From Dehalococcoidia bacterium (GTDB taxonomy: Bacteria > Chloroflexota > Dehalococcoidia > GIF9 > AB-539-J10), in the NCBI GenBank assembly GCA_030605665.1, contig JAUWHW010000058.1, positions 1 to 13,752 on the forward strand: a stretch of DNA of 13,752 nt, read 5' to 3'. This document shows, one piece after another, positions 1 to 5,778 of the stretch. The position numbers and the translations under genes were made by a program. Under the pieces are notes generated by a model. The model was not told the DNA's origin. It searched no databases and saw only the letters and a program-made list of their open reading frames with translations. Position 1 is the stretch's first letter. Each line of letters starts with the position of its first letter.

Positions 1-81
1 GAGGAAGACCCTAAAGCTCTAGAATGGTTAAGAGAAATAATGAAGCAGGCGAGAAAGGCTCGTCAAAGCACAGGCCGATAG
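1..81 (+). CDS. C-terminal tail of an unidentified protein (5' end outside window)
   Basis: Frame 1 is open from the first base to a TAG at 79-81 and encodes 26 residues. The tail is strongly charged and helix-like (starts EEDPKALEWLREIMKQ, ends QSTGR). The residue mix looks like a real protein end rather than chance, but 26 residues are too few to assign a family. It runs towards the truncated argB on the opposite strand, so the two are convergent. It could belong to whatever element or rearrangement removed the rest of argB, for example a transposase, but nothing in the sequence proves that. Confidence 0.4.
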   Translation, partial: EEDPKALEWLREIMKQARKARQSTGR

Positions 82-208
82 TAGTGTCTTAAGTGACCAC
101 ATCGTTGACTGTTTGCCGAGGGCAGAATCACTCGTCTTGAACAGAACCCTGAATTGAACAAAAGCTTGTATTGTGTAATCACCAATAAAAAAAGATGGAC
201 ATCCGCAG
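82..208. other. Unassigned spacer between the left gene tail and the argB break
   Basis: These 127 bases hold no recognisable gene, tRNA or clear terminator. A T-run on the minus strand (A-run at 187-193 on plus) lies just beyond the argB stop. Homology to ArgB is lost at about position 210, so this stretch is the foreign side of the break. If an insertion sequence caused the break, its terminal repeat should lie near 195-210; I do not recognise one. Confidence 0.4.
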
Positions 209-304
209 TTAGATGCCCTGCTTTTGAAGTTCTACTAAATCCTCTTGGGTAGTATCATGATTGCCCAGGGTGCTGCCACCAATCTTAACTACTATTGGGT
301 TCAT
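209..304 (-). pseudogene. argB: Truncated argB (acetylglutamate kinase), first 31 codons only
   Basis: The ATG at 304-302 lies 8 bases after the argJ stop and opens a 31-residue frame ending in TAA at 211-209. It starts MNPIVVKIGGSTLGNHDTT and continues with a segment ending in LQKQGI. That matches the N-terminus of acetylglutamate kinase, including the glycine-rich KIGGS nucleotide-binding strand, up to just before the conserved VVHGGG segment. Functional ArgB is about 250-300 residues, so roughly nine tenths are missing. The sequence after the stop does not resemble ArgB in any of the three frames, so this is a break (deletion, insertion or rearrangement) rather than a simple frameshift. 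The argJ-argB order is a common arginine operon arrangement. A complete argB elsewhere in the genome, or a chimeric assembly join, are both possible. Confidence 0.75.
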
Positions 305-312
305 CTTTGCCC

Positions 313-1512
313 TTAAGTAGTATATTCGCTGTTAATGGTAACATACTCCTCAGATAGGTCACAGCCCCAGGCTGTAGCTTTACCATCTGCTAGATTAAGG
401 CATACCCTTATGAGTGCAGTATCACTGGCACTCATAGCCGCTCTCATTTCTTCCTGGCCGAAGGATGCGGGGCAACCTTGCTTCATAACACATGTGTTAT
501 TCAAATAGACATCTAATTTGCTTTCCACTATTTCCGCTCCACTTTGTCCTAAGGCAACAACAATACGTCCCCAATTAGGCTCGTTGCCATGTATGGCTGT
601 TTTTACCAGTGTTGAGCTAGCGATAGCTCGAGCTGCCTGGCGAGCCTGGGTATGCTTTATAGCTCCCTCTACAGTAACTTCTATAAGCTTAGTTGCTCCC
701 TCGCCATCTCGAACCATAGACTTAGCCAAATAAATACAAACTTCTTTCAAAGCCTCTTGGAAAGCTTTACCATTATCAAAGCTGAGCGTCTCGTTGCCAG
801 CTAAGCCATTAGCCAGTAGAAATACAGAATCGCTGGGGCTAGTATTACCATCGATGCTAATCATATTAAAAGAAGCATCCACTGCCCTCTGTAGTGATGA
901 TTGTAAGAAATCAGCATTTACCAAAGCATCAGTGGTTATGAAGCAAAGCATAGTAGCCAGGTTGGGATGGATCATACCTGCCCCTTTAGCCACTCCACCA
1001 ATGATGAATTTACTTCTCCCCACATCAACCTTAATTGCTATCTCCTTATGTTTGGTGTCTGTGGTCATTATTGCCTTGGCCAAATCGTGACCTCCATTTT
1101 GGTGAAGCCTTATTCTCTCGATTCCACTTCTAATACAATCCATAGGTAATGGTATCCCAATTATGCCAGTGCTAGATACAAGGACATTTTCAGCACTAAT
1201 TTCTAGCTTTTTCGCTGTTAATTTTGCCATTTCTGAGGCGTCGGCTATACCTTGCTGGCCAAGGCAGGCATTGGCACAACCCGAATTTACCACGATTGCT
1301 TGCGCTTGCCCTCTGGATAAACGTTTCTGAGATAGAATAACTGGAGCTGATTTAACCCTATTAGTGGTAAAAACGCCGGCAGCGGCACATGGTATTTTGG
1401 AGTAGAGGATGGCTAAATCAAGGTCAGCGCGAGCCTTTATACCGGCATGAATCGCTCCTGCCAGAAAGCTTTTTGCCGAGGTGATAGTGCCTTGTGAAAG
1501 TAGCTCAAACAT
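313..1512 (-). CDS. argJ: Bifunctional ornithine acetyltransferase / N-acetylglutamate synthase ArgJ
   Basis: ArgJ moves the acetyl group from N-acetylornithine to glutamate, recycling acetyl in cytoplasmic arginine synthesis; bifunctional forms also use acetyl-CoA. The 399-residue length fits the family. Visible motifs are VNSGCANAC (about 75-83), the STGIIG oxyanion-hole segment (114-119) and the autoproteolysis site KGAGMIHPNLATML (176-189), where Thr187 would become the N-terminal nucleophile of the beta chain. The C-terminus YVTINSEYTT is typical. Whether this enzyme is mono- or bifunctional cannot be read from sequence alone. The ATG at 1512-1510 has no clear Shine-Dalgarno, but a promoter-like TGAACA-17-TATAGT lies 29 bases or more upstream. 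The following gene is the argB start, broken after 31 codons. Confidence 0.95.
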   Translation of the reverse strand: MFELLSQGTITSAKSFLAGAIHAGIKARADLDLAILYSKIPCAAAGVFTTNRVKSAPVILSQKRLSRGQAQAIVVNSGCANACLGQQGIADASEMAKLTAKKLEISAENVLVSSTGIIGIPLPMDCIRSGIERIRLHQNGGHDLAKAIMTTDTKHKEIAIKVDVGRSKFIIGGVAKGAGMIHPNLATMLCFITTDALVNADFLQSSLQRAVDASFNMISIDGNTSPSDSVFLLANGLAGNETLSFDNGKAFQEALKEVCIYLAKSMVRDGEGATKLIEVTVEGAIKHTQARQAARAIASSTLVKTAIHGNEPNWGRIVVALGQSGAEIVESKLDVYLNNTCVMKQGCPASFGQEEMRAAMSASDTALIRVCLNLADGKATAWGCDLSEEYVTINSEYTT

Positions 1513-1540
1513 GAGATTTTCGATTAAAAACGCAGTTGAT

Positions 1541-1569
1541 ACTATAACACATGTTGCTTTATCTGTTCA
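1541..1569 (-). promoter_or_regulatory. Probable sigma-70-type promoter for argJ
   Basis: Read on the minus strand, TGAACA (1569-1564) is separated by exactly 17 bases from TATAGT (1546-1541). The -10 box is preceded by TG one base away, as in extended -10 promoters. Transcription would start near 1534, leaving a leader of about 22 bases before the argJ ATG. Found by eye only. Confidence 0.5.
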
Positions 1570-1586
1570 GTTTCCAGAAAAATTCT

Positions 1587-1608
1587 CTCTCCCGCGGTGG
1601 GGGGAGAG
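1587..1608. repeat. Short hairpin in the argJ-yebC spacer
   Basis: CTCTCCC (1587-1593) pairs perfectly with GGGAGAG (1602-1608) across an 8-base loop. No T-run follows on either strand, so it is not a classical terminator. It sits upstream of the argJ promoter and beside the larger structured element at 1612-1666. Confidence 0.45.
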
Positions 1609-1611
1609 GAC

Positions 1612-1666
1612 AGTAGAGTCGGAGCTCGTCCCCGACCACCAGGCGGGGATAAACCCCGCCACTACT
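1612..1666. repeat. Structured intergenic element, three-way-junction fold
   Basis: AGTAG (1612-1616) and CTACT (1662-1666) form a closing stem around two hairpins: GTCGG (1618-1622) with CCGAC (1632-1636), and GGCGGGG (1642-1648) with CCCCGCC (1654-1660) over a 5-base loop. It is much more GC-rich than its surroundings. It resembles dispersed, palindromic intergenic repeats of Chloroflexota genomes, but I can see only one copy here, so the repeat status is inference. Confidence 0.5.
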
Positions 1667-1667
1667 T

Positions 1668-1714
1668 CAGTTCACAATAGCAGGGAGCTGAAGTGACACA
1701 AATCATGTGAACTG
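1668..1714. repeat. 9-bp perfect inverted repeat upstream of yebC
   Basis: CAGTTCACA (1668-1676) and TGTGAACTG (1706-1714) are exact reverse complements, 29 bases apart. A competing stem, CTTCAG (1665-1670) with CTGAAG (1688-1693), shares bases with the left arm, so the two pairings exclude each other. The right arm lies just before the yebC -35 box. It could be an operator or a structured transcript from further upstream; neither is shown. Confidence 0.4.
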
Positions 1715-1724
1715 GTACACACAC

Positions 1725-1753
1725 TTTACCTTTGGGATTTGCGATGCTAAAAT
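1725..1753 (+). promoter_or_regulatory. Probable promoter for yebC-ruvC-ruvA
   Basis: TTTACC (1725-1730) is followed after exactly 17 bases by TAAAAT (1748-1753). The predicted start near 1760 would give a leader of about 10 bases that consists essentially of the Shine-Dalgarno AAGGAG (1760-1765) and its spacer. Confidence 0.5.
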
Positions 1754-1769
1754 TAAACTAAGGAGCAGT

Positions 1770-2522
1770 ATGTCAGGACATTCTAAGTGGTCGCAGATTA
1801 AACGACAGAAGGGGGTAGCCGATGCCAGGCGGGGACAGCTATTCACCAAACTCACCAGAGAGATCATGGTGGCGGTAAGGCAAGGGGGCTCAAATCCAGA
1901 GAGCAATTTCCAGTTAAGGTTAGCAGTGCAGAAAGCTCGCGATAATAACATGCCCTTGGATAATATTGATAGGGCTATAAAACGCGCCGCTGGTGGAGTC
2001 GAAGCCCCTGATTTAGCCGAGGTAACCCTTGAAGGCTACGGACCGAGCGGCGTAGCGGTTTTGGTAGCAGCATTGACTAACAATCGTAACCGCACCATTC
2101 AGGATGTGCGTCGTCTTTTCACGCGCCATGGTGGCAATTTAGGTGAGAGTGGCTGTGTCTCATGGCTCTTTGAGAATAGAGGGGTGCTCACTGTAGAAAG
2201 TGATGGCTCAGATGCTGAAGAAATAGCATTGCAGGCTATCGATGTTGGTGCTGAGGATGTTAAGACAGAAAAGGGTTACATTGAAATCTATACCCAACCA
2301 CAGGATTTGGAAGAAGTAAGGAAGGCCATTGAGAAGAAAAAGCATATAATTTCTGCAGAGCTTTCTCTGATTCCTAAAACTACCATGTTGCTAGGTGAGA
2401 AGGAGTCAGCTCAGGCTTTGAATTTCCTCGACCAACTAGAGGAACTGGAGGATGTACAGCATGTATTCTCCAATATTGACTTTTCTGATGCTACCTTAGA
2501 AAAGCTGCGCTCTTCGACATAA
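1770..2522 (+). CDS. yebC: YebC/PmpR/TACO1-family protein
   Basis: YebC-family proteins were long described as transcriptional regulators (PmpR). The family also includes the mitochondrial translation activator TACO1, and more recent work links bacterial members to relief of ribosome stalling at proline-rich stretches. The 250-residue product shows the diagnostic N-terminus MSGHSKWSQIKRQKG and, further in, LFTKLTREI (24-32) and NNMPLDNIDRAIKR (59-72). The reading frame is open further upstream to 1707, but the conserved start and the Shine-Dalgarno AAGGAG (1760-1765, 4 bases away) fix the ATG at 1770. ruvC begins 4 bases after the stop. yebC next to ruvC-ruvA is a widespread arrangement, although the protein is not itself known to act on Holliday junctions. 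Confidence 0.95.
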   Translation: MSGHSKWSQIKRQKGVADARRGQLFTKLTREIMVAVRQGGSNPESNFQLRLAVQKARDNNMPLDNIDRAIKRAAGGVEAPDLAEVTLEGYGPSGVAVLVAALTNNRNRTIQDVRRLFTRHGGNLGESGCVSWLFENRGVLTVESDGSDAEEIALQAIDVGAEDVKTEKGYIEIYTQPQDLEEVRKAIEKKKHIISAELSLIPKTTMLLGEKESAQALNFLDQLEELEDVQHVFSNIDFSDATLEKLRSST

Positions 2523-2526
2523 CAAT

Positions 2527-3021
2527 ATGCGCATTCTTGGCATTGACCCCGGAATTATACATCTAGGCTATGGCATAGTGGATATTAAGGAAGAAATGCA
2601 AATGGTGGATTGCGGGGTATTAAATGCCTCTCCTCGAGCTCCTATACAGGAAAGATTGCGCTTTATATATACCAAATTAAGCCAGATTCTTGTCAAACAT
2701 CAACCAGACGAGGTGGCTATTGAAGAGCCCTTTATAGGTCTTAATGTGCACTCGGCATTTGCTATAGGTAGGGCACAAGCTATAGCCATCCTGGCAGCAG
2801 CTAACCAAGGATTACCCATTTACTATTACTCACCGGCTCAAGTGAAGCAGCAAGTAACCAGCTATGGGCGAAGCGATAAACAACAGATGCAGGAAATGGT
2901 AAGGATACTGCTTGGGCTTCCTCGGGTGCCTCAGCCTAGTGATGCTGCTGATGCTTTAGCTGTAGCCATTTGCCATATTCAGCAGAGTCGACTTAATCGC
3001 TGGCTAGCTGATAGAAGTTAA
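2527..3021 (+). CDS. ruvC: Holliday junction resolvase RuvC
   Basis: RuvC is a dimeric endonuclease that cuts four-way DNA junctions in the RuvABC resolvasome. The 164-residue length is typical. The four acidic catalytic positions are all present: Asp7 in GIDPG, Glu66 in AIEEPF, and Asp139 and Asp142 in the DAADALAVAICH segment. The family residues GRAQ (81-84) are also seen. The ATG follows the yebC stop by 4 bases and has no evident Shine-Dalgarno, which suggests translation coupled to yebC. ruvA starts 1 base after its stop. Confidence 0.96.
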   Translation: MRILGIDPGIIHLGYGIVDIKEEMQMVDCGVLNASPRAPIQERLRFIYTKLSQILVKHQPDEVAIEEPFIGLNVHSAFAIGRAQAIAILAAANQGLPIYYYSPAQVKQQVTSYGRSDKQQMQEMVRILLGLPRVPQPSDAADALAVAICHIQQSRLNRWLADRS

Positions 3022-3022
3022 G

Positions 3023-3604
3023 ATGATAGCTACATTGAAGGGAACTTTGGAATATCGTGGTACTGACTCAGTCATTATTAATGTAGGTGGTATGGGTTTC
3101 CAGGTATATGCCCCTGGTTCAACTTTAAGCCAACTGGGAGCCATTAATGATAAGGTCTCCCTTTATACTCATCTCCATCTCAGGGAGGATAATGTCTCTC
3201 TTTATGGTTTTGCCTCTGAGGAAGAGCTAGCTTTATTCAGGAACCTTATTTCTGTCTCGGGGATTGGCCCTAAAGCAGCTTTGGCACTCCTTTCTGCCTT
3301 GGATCCAGAACAACTTGTCATAGCTATCACCAGTGGTAATATTGACGTTATCAGTCAGGTACCCGGCATTGGCAGAAAGATGGCTAACCGTATGGTAATA
3401 GAGCTCAAAAGCAAATTAGAAAAAGAGTGGAAGGAAGCTGCCTTGCCTTTAGCTACAGAAAATACTGATGTCGTAGCTGCCTTAACCAGCTTAGGCTATT
3501 CCCTAAGGGAAGCCACCCAGGCTGTCTTTAGCCTTCCTGGTTCTTCAGAGCTAAGCCTGGAAGAAAAGGTTAAGCTGGCACTGCAACAATTGGCGGGGAG
3601 ATGA
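3023..3604 (+). CDS. ruvA: Holliday junction branch-migration protein RuvA
   Basis: RuvA tetramers bind the four-way junction and load the RuvB motor. The 193-residue product has the N-terminal OB-fold (about 1-63, MIATLKGTLEYRG), two helix-hairpin-helix motifs (VSGIGPKAALALL, 78-90, and VPGIGRKMANRM, 113-124) and the C-terminal three-helix RuvB-binding domain (about 147-193) after a flexible linker. It is separated from ruvC by one base. ruvB, which often follows, is absent here: the next gene is convergent, 12 bases away. A ruvB elsewhere in the genome is expected. Confidence 0.96.
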   Translation: MIATLKGTLEYRGTDSVIINVGGMGFQVYAPGSTLSQLGAINDKVSLYTHLHLREDNVSLYGFASEEELALFRNLISVSGIGPKAALALLSALDPEQLVIAITSGNIDVISQVPGIGRKMANRMVIELKSKLEKEWKEAALPLATENTDVVAALTSLGYSLREATQAVFSLPGSSELSLEEKVKLALQQLAGR

Positions 3605-3616
3605 TATACGCTGTAT

Positions 3617-4600
3617 TTAGAGATCCAAAGTTCGGAAGGTAGGAGCCTTCCTTCCCTTCGCTTTTTCATATACAAGCTTAGCACAGGCTATATCCTGAAT
3701 AGCTAGTCCTGTTGAATCGAAAATAGTTAGCTCTTCATTATTTTTACGCCCTTCCTTCATGTTGGCCACGATCTCCCCCAAAGTGCTATAGACGTCCTCA
3801 ATTTTTATTACACCCTCTGACAGTGGAACATTAATTTCACCTGAATGGGAAGCTTGCTTGATATCATCCACTACAACCTTTGCCCCTTTTAACAAATGCC
3901 CTTCTAGTTCCTGTTTCCCTTTCGCGTCCGCTCCGATAGCATTTATATGAGTCCCGGGCCTAATATGCTGTTTTTTAACCGCTGGTTTTCTAGAGGGAGT
4001 AGTTGTAACTACAATATCAGCCCCTGTTGCCTCTTCGATAGTTTCAACCGGGCAAATCTTTATATTCAATTTCGTTCCTACATCTTCAGCATATTTCACA
4101 CAAGCATCGCGGCGTAGATCAAATACCTTCACCTCTTTGATTTCCGGAAGCACTTCCTTTATAGCCATCAATTGAGTTTTGGCTTGCATACCAGCTCCTA
4201 TCATCCCAATAACGGAAGAATCTTTTCTAGTTAAGTATTTAACAGCTATGCCTCCTGCTGCTCCTGTTCTCATACTTGTGATATATGTGCCATCCATGAT
4301 AGCAAGTGGGCAACCAGTGTTAGGGTCACATAAGATAATTGTAGCAACCACGCTTGGCAGATTATGCCTCCAATTATTCGGATACGCACTTACCCATTTG
4401 ATGCCAGCATTTCCATCCACATAAGCTGGCATAGCTCTAAAATCTCCCGCGAACTCTGGCAATTCTAAATACAACTTAGGTGGCATAACAACCTTCCCTT
4501 GAGCCTGTAGCTTAAAACTCCTTTCAACTACGTTTAACACCTCGCCCATCTTAAGCAGATTTTCAATCTCACTTTTGCTCAATAATAGCACTTCAGACAT
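3617..4600 (-). CDS. Ornithine cyclodeaminase / mu-crystallin family dehydrogenase (possibly alanine dehydrogenase)
   Basis: Members of this NAD(P)-dependent family include ornithine cyclodeaminase (ornithine to proline plus ammonia), archaeal-type alanine dehydrogenase, and ketimine or imine reductases. The 327-residue length fits. The substrate-site Lys68 (GIKWV) and Arg111 (TSMRTGAA) are present. The Rossmann motif is GMIGAGMQAKTQL (132-144), and NAIGADAKGKQEL (220-232) supplies the acidic Asp225. DSTGLAIQD (295-303) is also typical of the family. Substrate cannot be fixed from sequence: I see no feature that separates ornithine from alanine. The gene stands alone on the minus strand between two plus-strand operons; the ATG has only a weak purine-rich stretch upstream. 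Proximity to argJ (both touch ornithine chemistry) is suggestive at most, since the yebC-ruvCA operon lies between them. Confidence 0.88.
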   Translation of the reverse strand: MSEVLLLSKSEIENLLKMGEVLNVVERSFKLQAQGKVVMPPKLYLELPEFAGDFRAMPAYVDGNAGIKWVSAYPNNWRHNLPSVVATIILCDPNTGCPLAIMDGTYITSMRTGAAGGIAVKYLTRKDSSVIGMIGAGMQAKTQLMAIKEVLPEIKEVKVFDLRRDACVKYAEDVGTKLNIKICPVETIEEATGADIVVTTTPSRKPAVKKQHIRPGTHINAIGADAKGKQELEGHLLKGAKVVVDDIKQASHSGEINVPLSEGVIKIEDVYSTLGEIVANMKEGRKNNEELTIFDSTGLAIQDIACAKLVYEKAKGRKAPTFRTLDL

Positions 4601-4914
4601 ATCTTCTCTCTTGGATGTGGTGGCGTGTCAAAGAGCTAACACTGCCTGGAAATCCCCTTGATCAGCCCGTCAGTCACCTTGGTTAAATACTCTATCATGC
4701 TTAGGCTGAGTATTAAAATGCTGCATGTCTTGTTTATAACTCCTTGAACATCTATAATCACAACCTCAGTGTGTCGGTTTAGCCCTTAAATTTTCTCCAT
4801 ACAGCGCTAGAGTGACTACCATCACAATCTCAGGGCTATTCTCTGCGCCACATCCAAAAAATTCGCAAAATGTCTCAGTTGTGAGCTAGAATACTACCTG
4901 TGAGCCTAGGTAAT
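4601..4914. other. 314-base spacer between the divergent OCD-family gene and degV
   Basis: No gene, tRNA or known riboswitch is visible here. AATACTC (4686-4692) and GAGTATT (4708-4714) form a 7-bp inverted repeat over 15 bases. ATCACAACCTCAG (4757-4769) recurs with one mismatch at 4821-4833, and the core TCACAA appears inverted in CTCAGTTGTGAG (4874-4885), close to the degV start. A possible -10 (TAGAAT, 4887-4892) precedes degV, without a convincing -35. Confidence 0.5.
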
Positions 4915-5772
4915 ATGGGTAGAGTAGCCATAGTCACTGATAGCGTTGCCTCTCTGCCACAAAAACTGGTTAACAAATATGATATTCATATCATTCCTGT
5001 GAGGCTAACAATTGAGGGCAAGGCTTATCGGGATACTGATGAAGACTTGCCTCCAGAGGTGGTTCATAGGTTTCAAAGACTACCACGAATTGATACAACT
5101 CCCTGGCCTCCACAATTTTATTTTCAGGAATATGAGAAACTGAGCCATAAGGCGAATAACATAATTCATGTTGTTTGTTTTTCTCAGTTTACCGCCACAA
5201 TTTCCTTGGCTAAGGCAGGGGCAAAGATGGCACAAGAAGCTATGCCTCATTTAAAGGTAGAGGTATTTGATTCTGCAACAGCTACTATGGCTCAGGGCTT
5301 CATCGCCTTAACGGCAGCTCGAGCCGCTGCTGAGGGTAAAAGTATGAACGAGGTAATTGAGGCTGCTAATGTTGTCAAATCAAAGGTGAATTCGTTTTTC
5401 GTCTTTGATACCCTCAGCCATTTAGCTAGAACAGGGCGTATTAACAGATTAGCCTCTTGGGCAAGCTCTTTGCTCAGTGTGAAACCAATCATTGGTCTTT
5501 CCCAAGGAAAGGTATATCCTGTTGCGTTAGTTAGGTCTAAGCAGAAAGGAATGGAGGGAATTGTTAAAAGGGTGCAGGAGCATATTGATGATGAGGAATC
5601 ATTACATGTTGCTGTGATGGAGGTTGAGCGGATTGGAGAAGCTAGGGAGCTAGCCAGTATGCTTAAGGAGCGATTTCAACCTGCTGAACTTTACATAACG
5701 CAATTCACTCCAGTTATGCAAATTGTCGCTGGCTCAGGTATATTAGGTGTTGCCTTTTACGGGGGTGAGTGA
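4915..5772 (+). CDS. DegV-family fatty-acid-binding protein (FakB-like)
   Basis: DegV proteins bind a fatty acid; FakB members present it to the kinase FakA for phosphorylation and entry into phospholipid synthesis. The 285-residue product starts MGRVAIVTDSVASLP, as the family does. It has the conserved DTTP (60-63), VFDSATATMAQG (117-128), LSHLARTGRI and VKPIIG segments, and the C-terminal GILGVAFYG. Oddity: near the end the usual pattern ending in HxGPG reads IVAGSG, so the histidine that helps hold the carboxylate in FakB is Val271. A GTG at 4900 would add five residues, but the ATG at 4915 matches the family start and has AGG four bases upstream. uvrB begins 6 bases after the stop. No FakA gene is in the window. 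Confidence 0.88.
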   Translation: MGRVAIVTDSVASLPQKLVNKYDIHIIPVRLTIEGKAYRDTDEDLPPEVVHRFQRLPRIDTTPWPPQFYFQEYEKLSHKANNIIHVVCFSQFTATISLAKAGAKMAQEAMPHLKVEVFDSATATMAQGFIALTAARAAAEGKSMNEVIEAANVVKSKVNSFFVFDTLSHLARTGRINRLASWASSLLSVKPIIGLSQGKVYPVALVRSKQKGMEGIVKRVQEHIDDEESLHVAVMEVERIGEARELASMLKERFQPAELYITQFTPVMQIVAGSGILGVAFYGGE

Positions 5773-5778
5773 GCTTTA

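Noticed and set aside
82..208. Frame open on the minus strand beyond the argB stop, read as a frameshifted argB continuation
   Set aside because: The translated residues lack any ArgB motif such as HGGG in all three frames, so a simple frameshift does not explain the break.
518..1149. Overlapping plus-strand open frames inside argJ
   Set aside because: They are shadows of the well-supported minus-strand argJ, with no family resemblance or ribosome sites.
1703..1951. Minus-strand frame of 82 residues across the yebC start
   Set aside because: It overlaps the conserved YebC N-terminus and its promoter; the residues look like antisense of a coding region.
3634..3665. Hairpin GGAAGG/CCTTCC (3634-3651) after ruvA followed by a T-run as a terminator
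   Set aside because: It lies inside the coding end of the convergent gene and the T-run begins ten bases after the stem, so it is not a convincing intrinsic terminator.
4601..4914. Small RNA, tRNA or riboswitch in the degV spacer
   Set aside because: No cloverleaf, no T-loop-like sequence and no known aptamer core could be found by eye.
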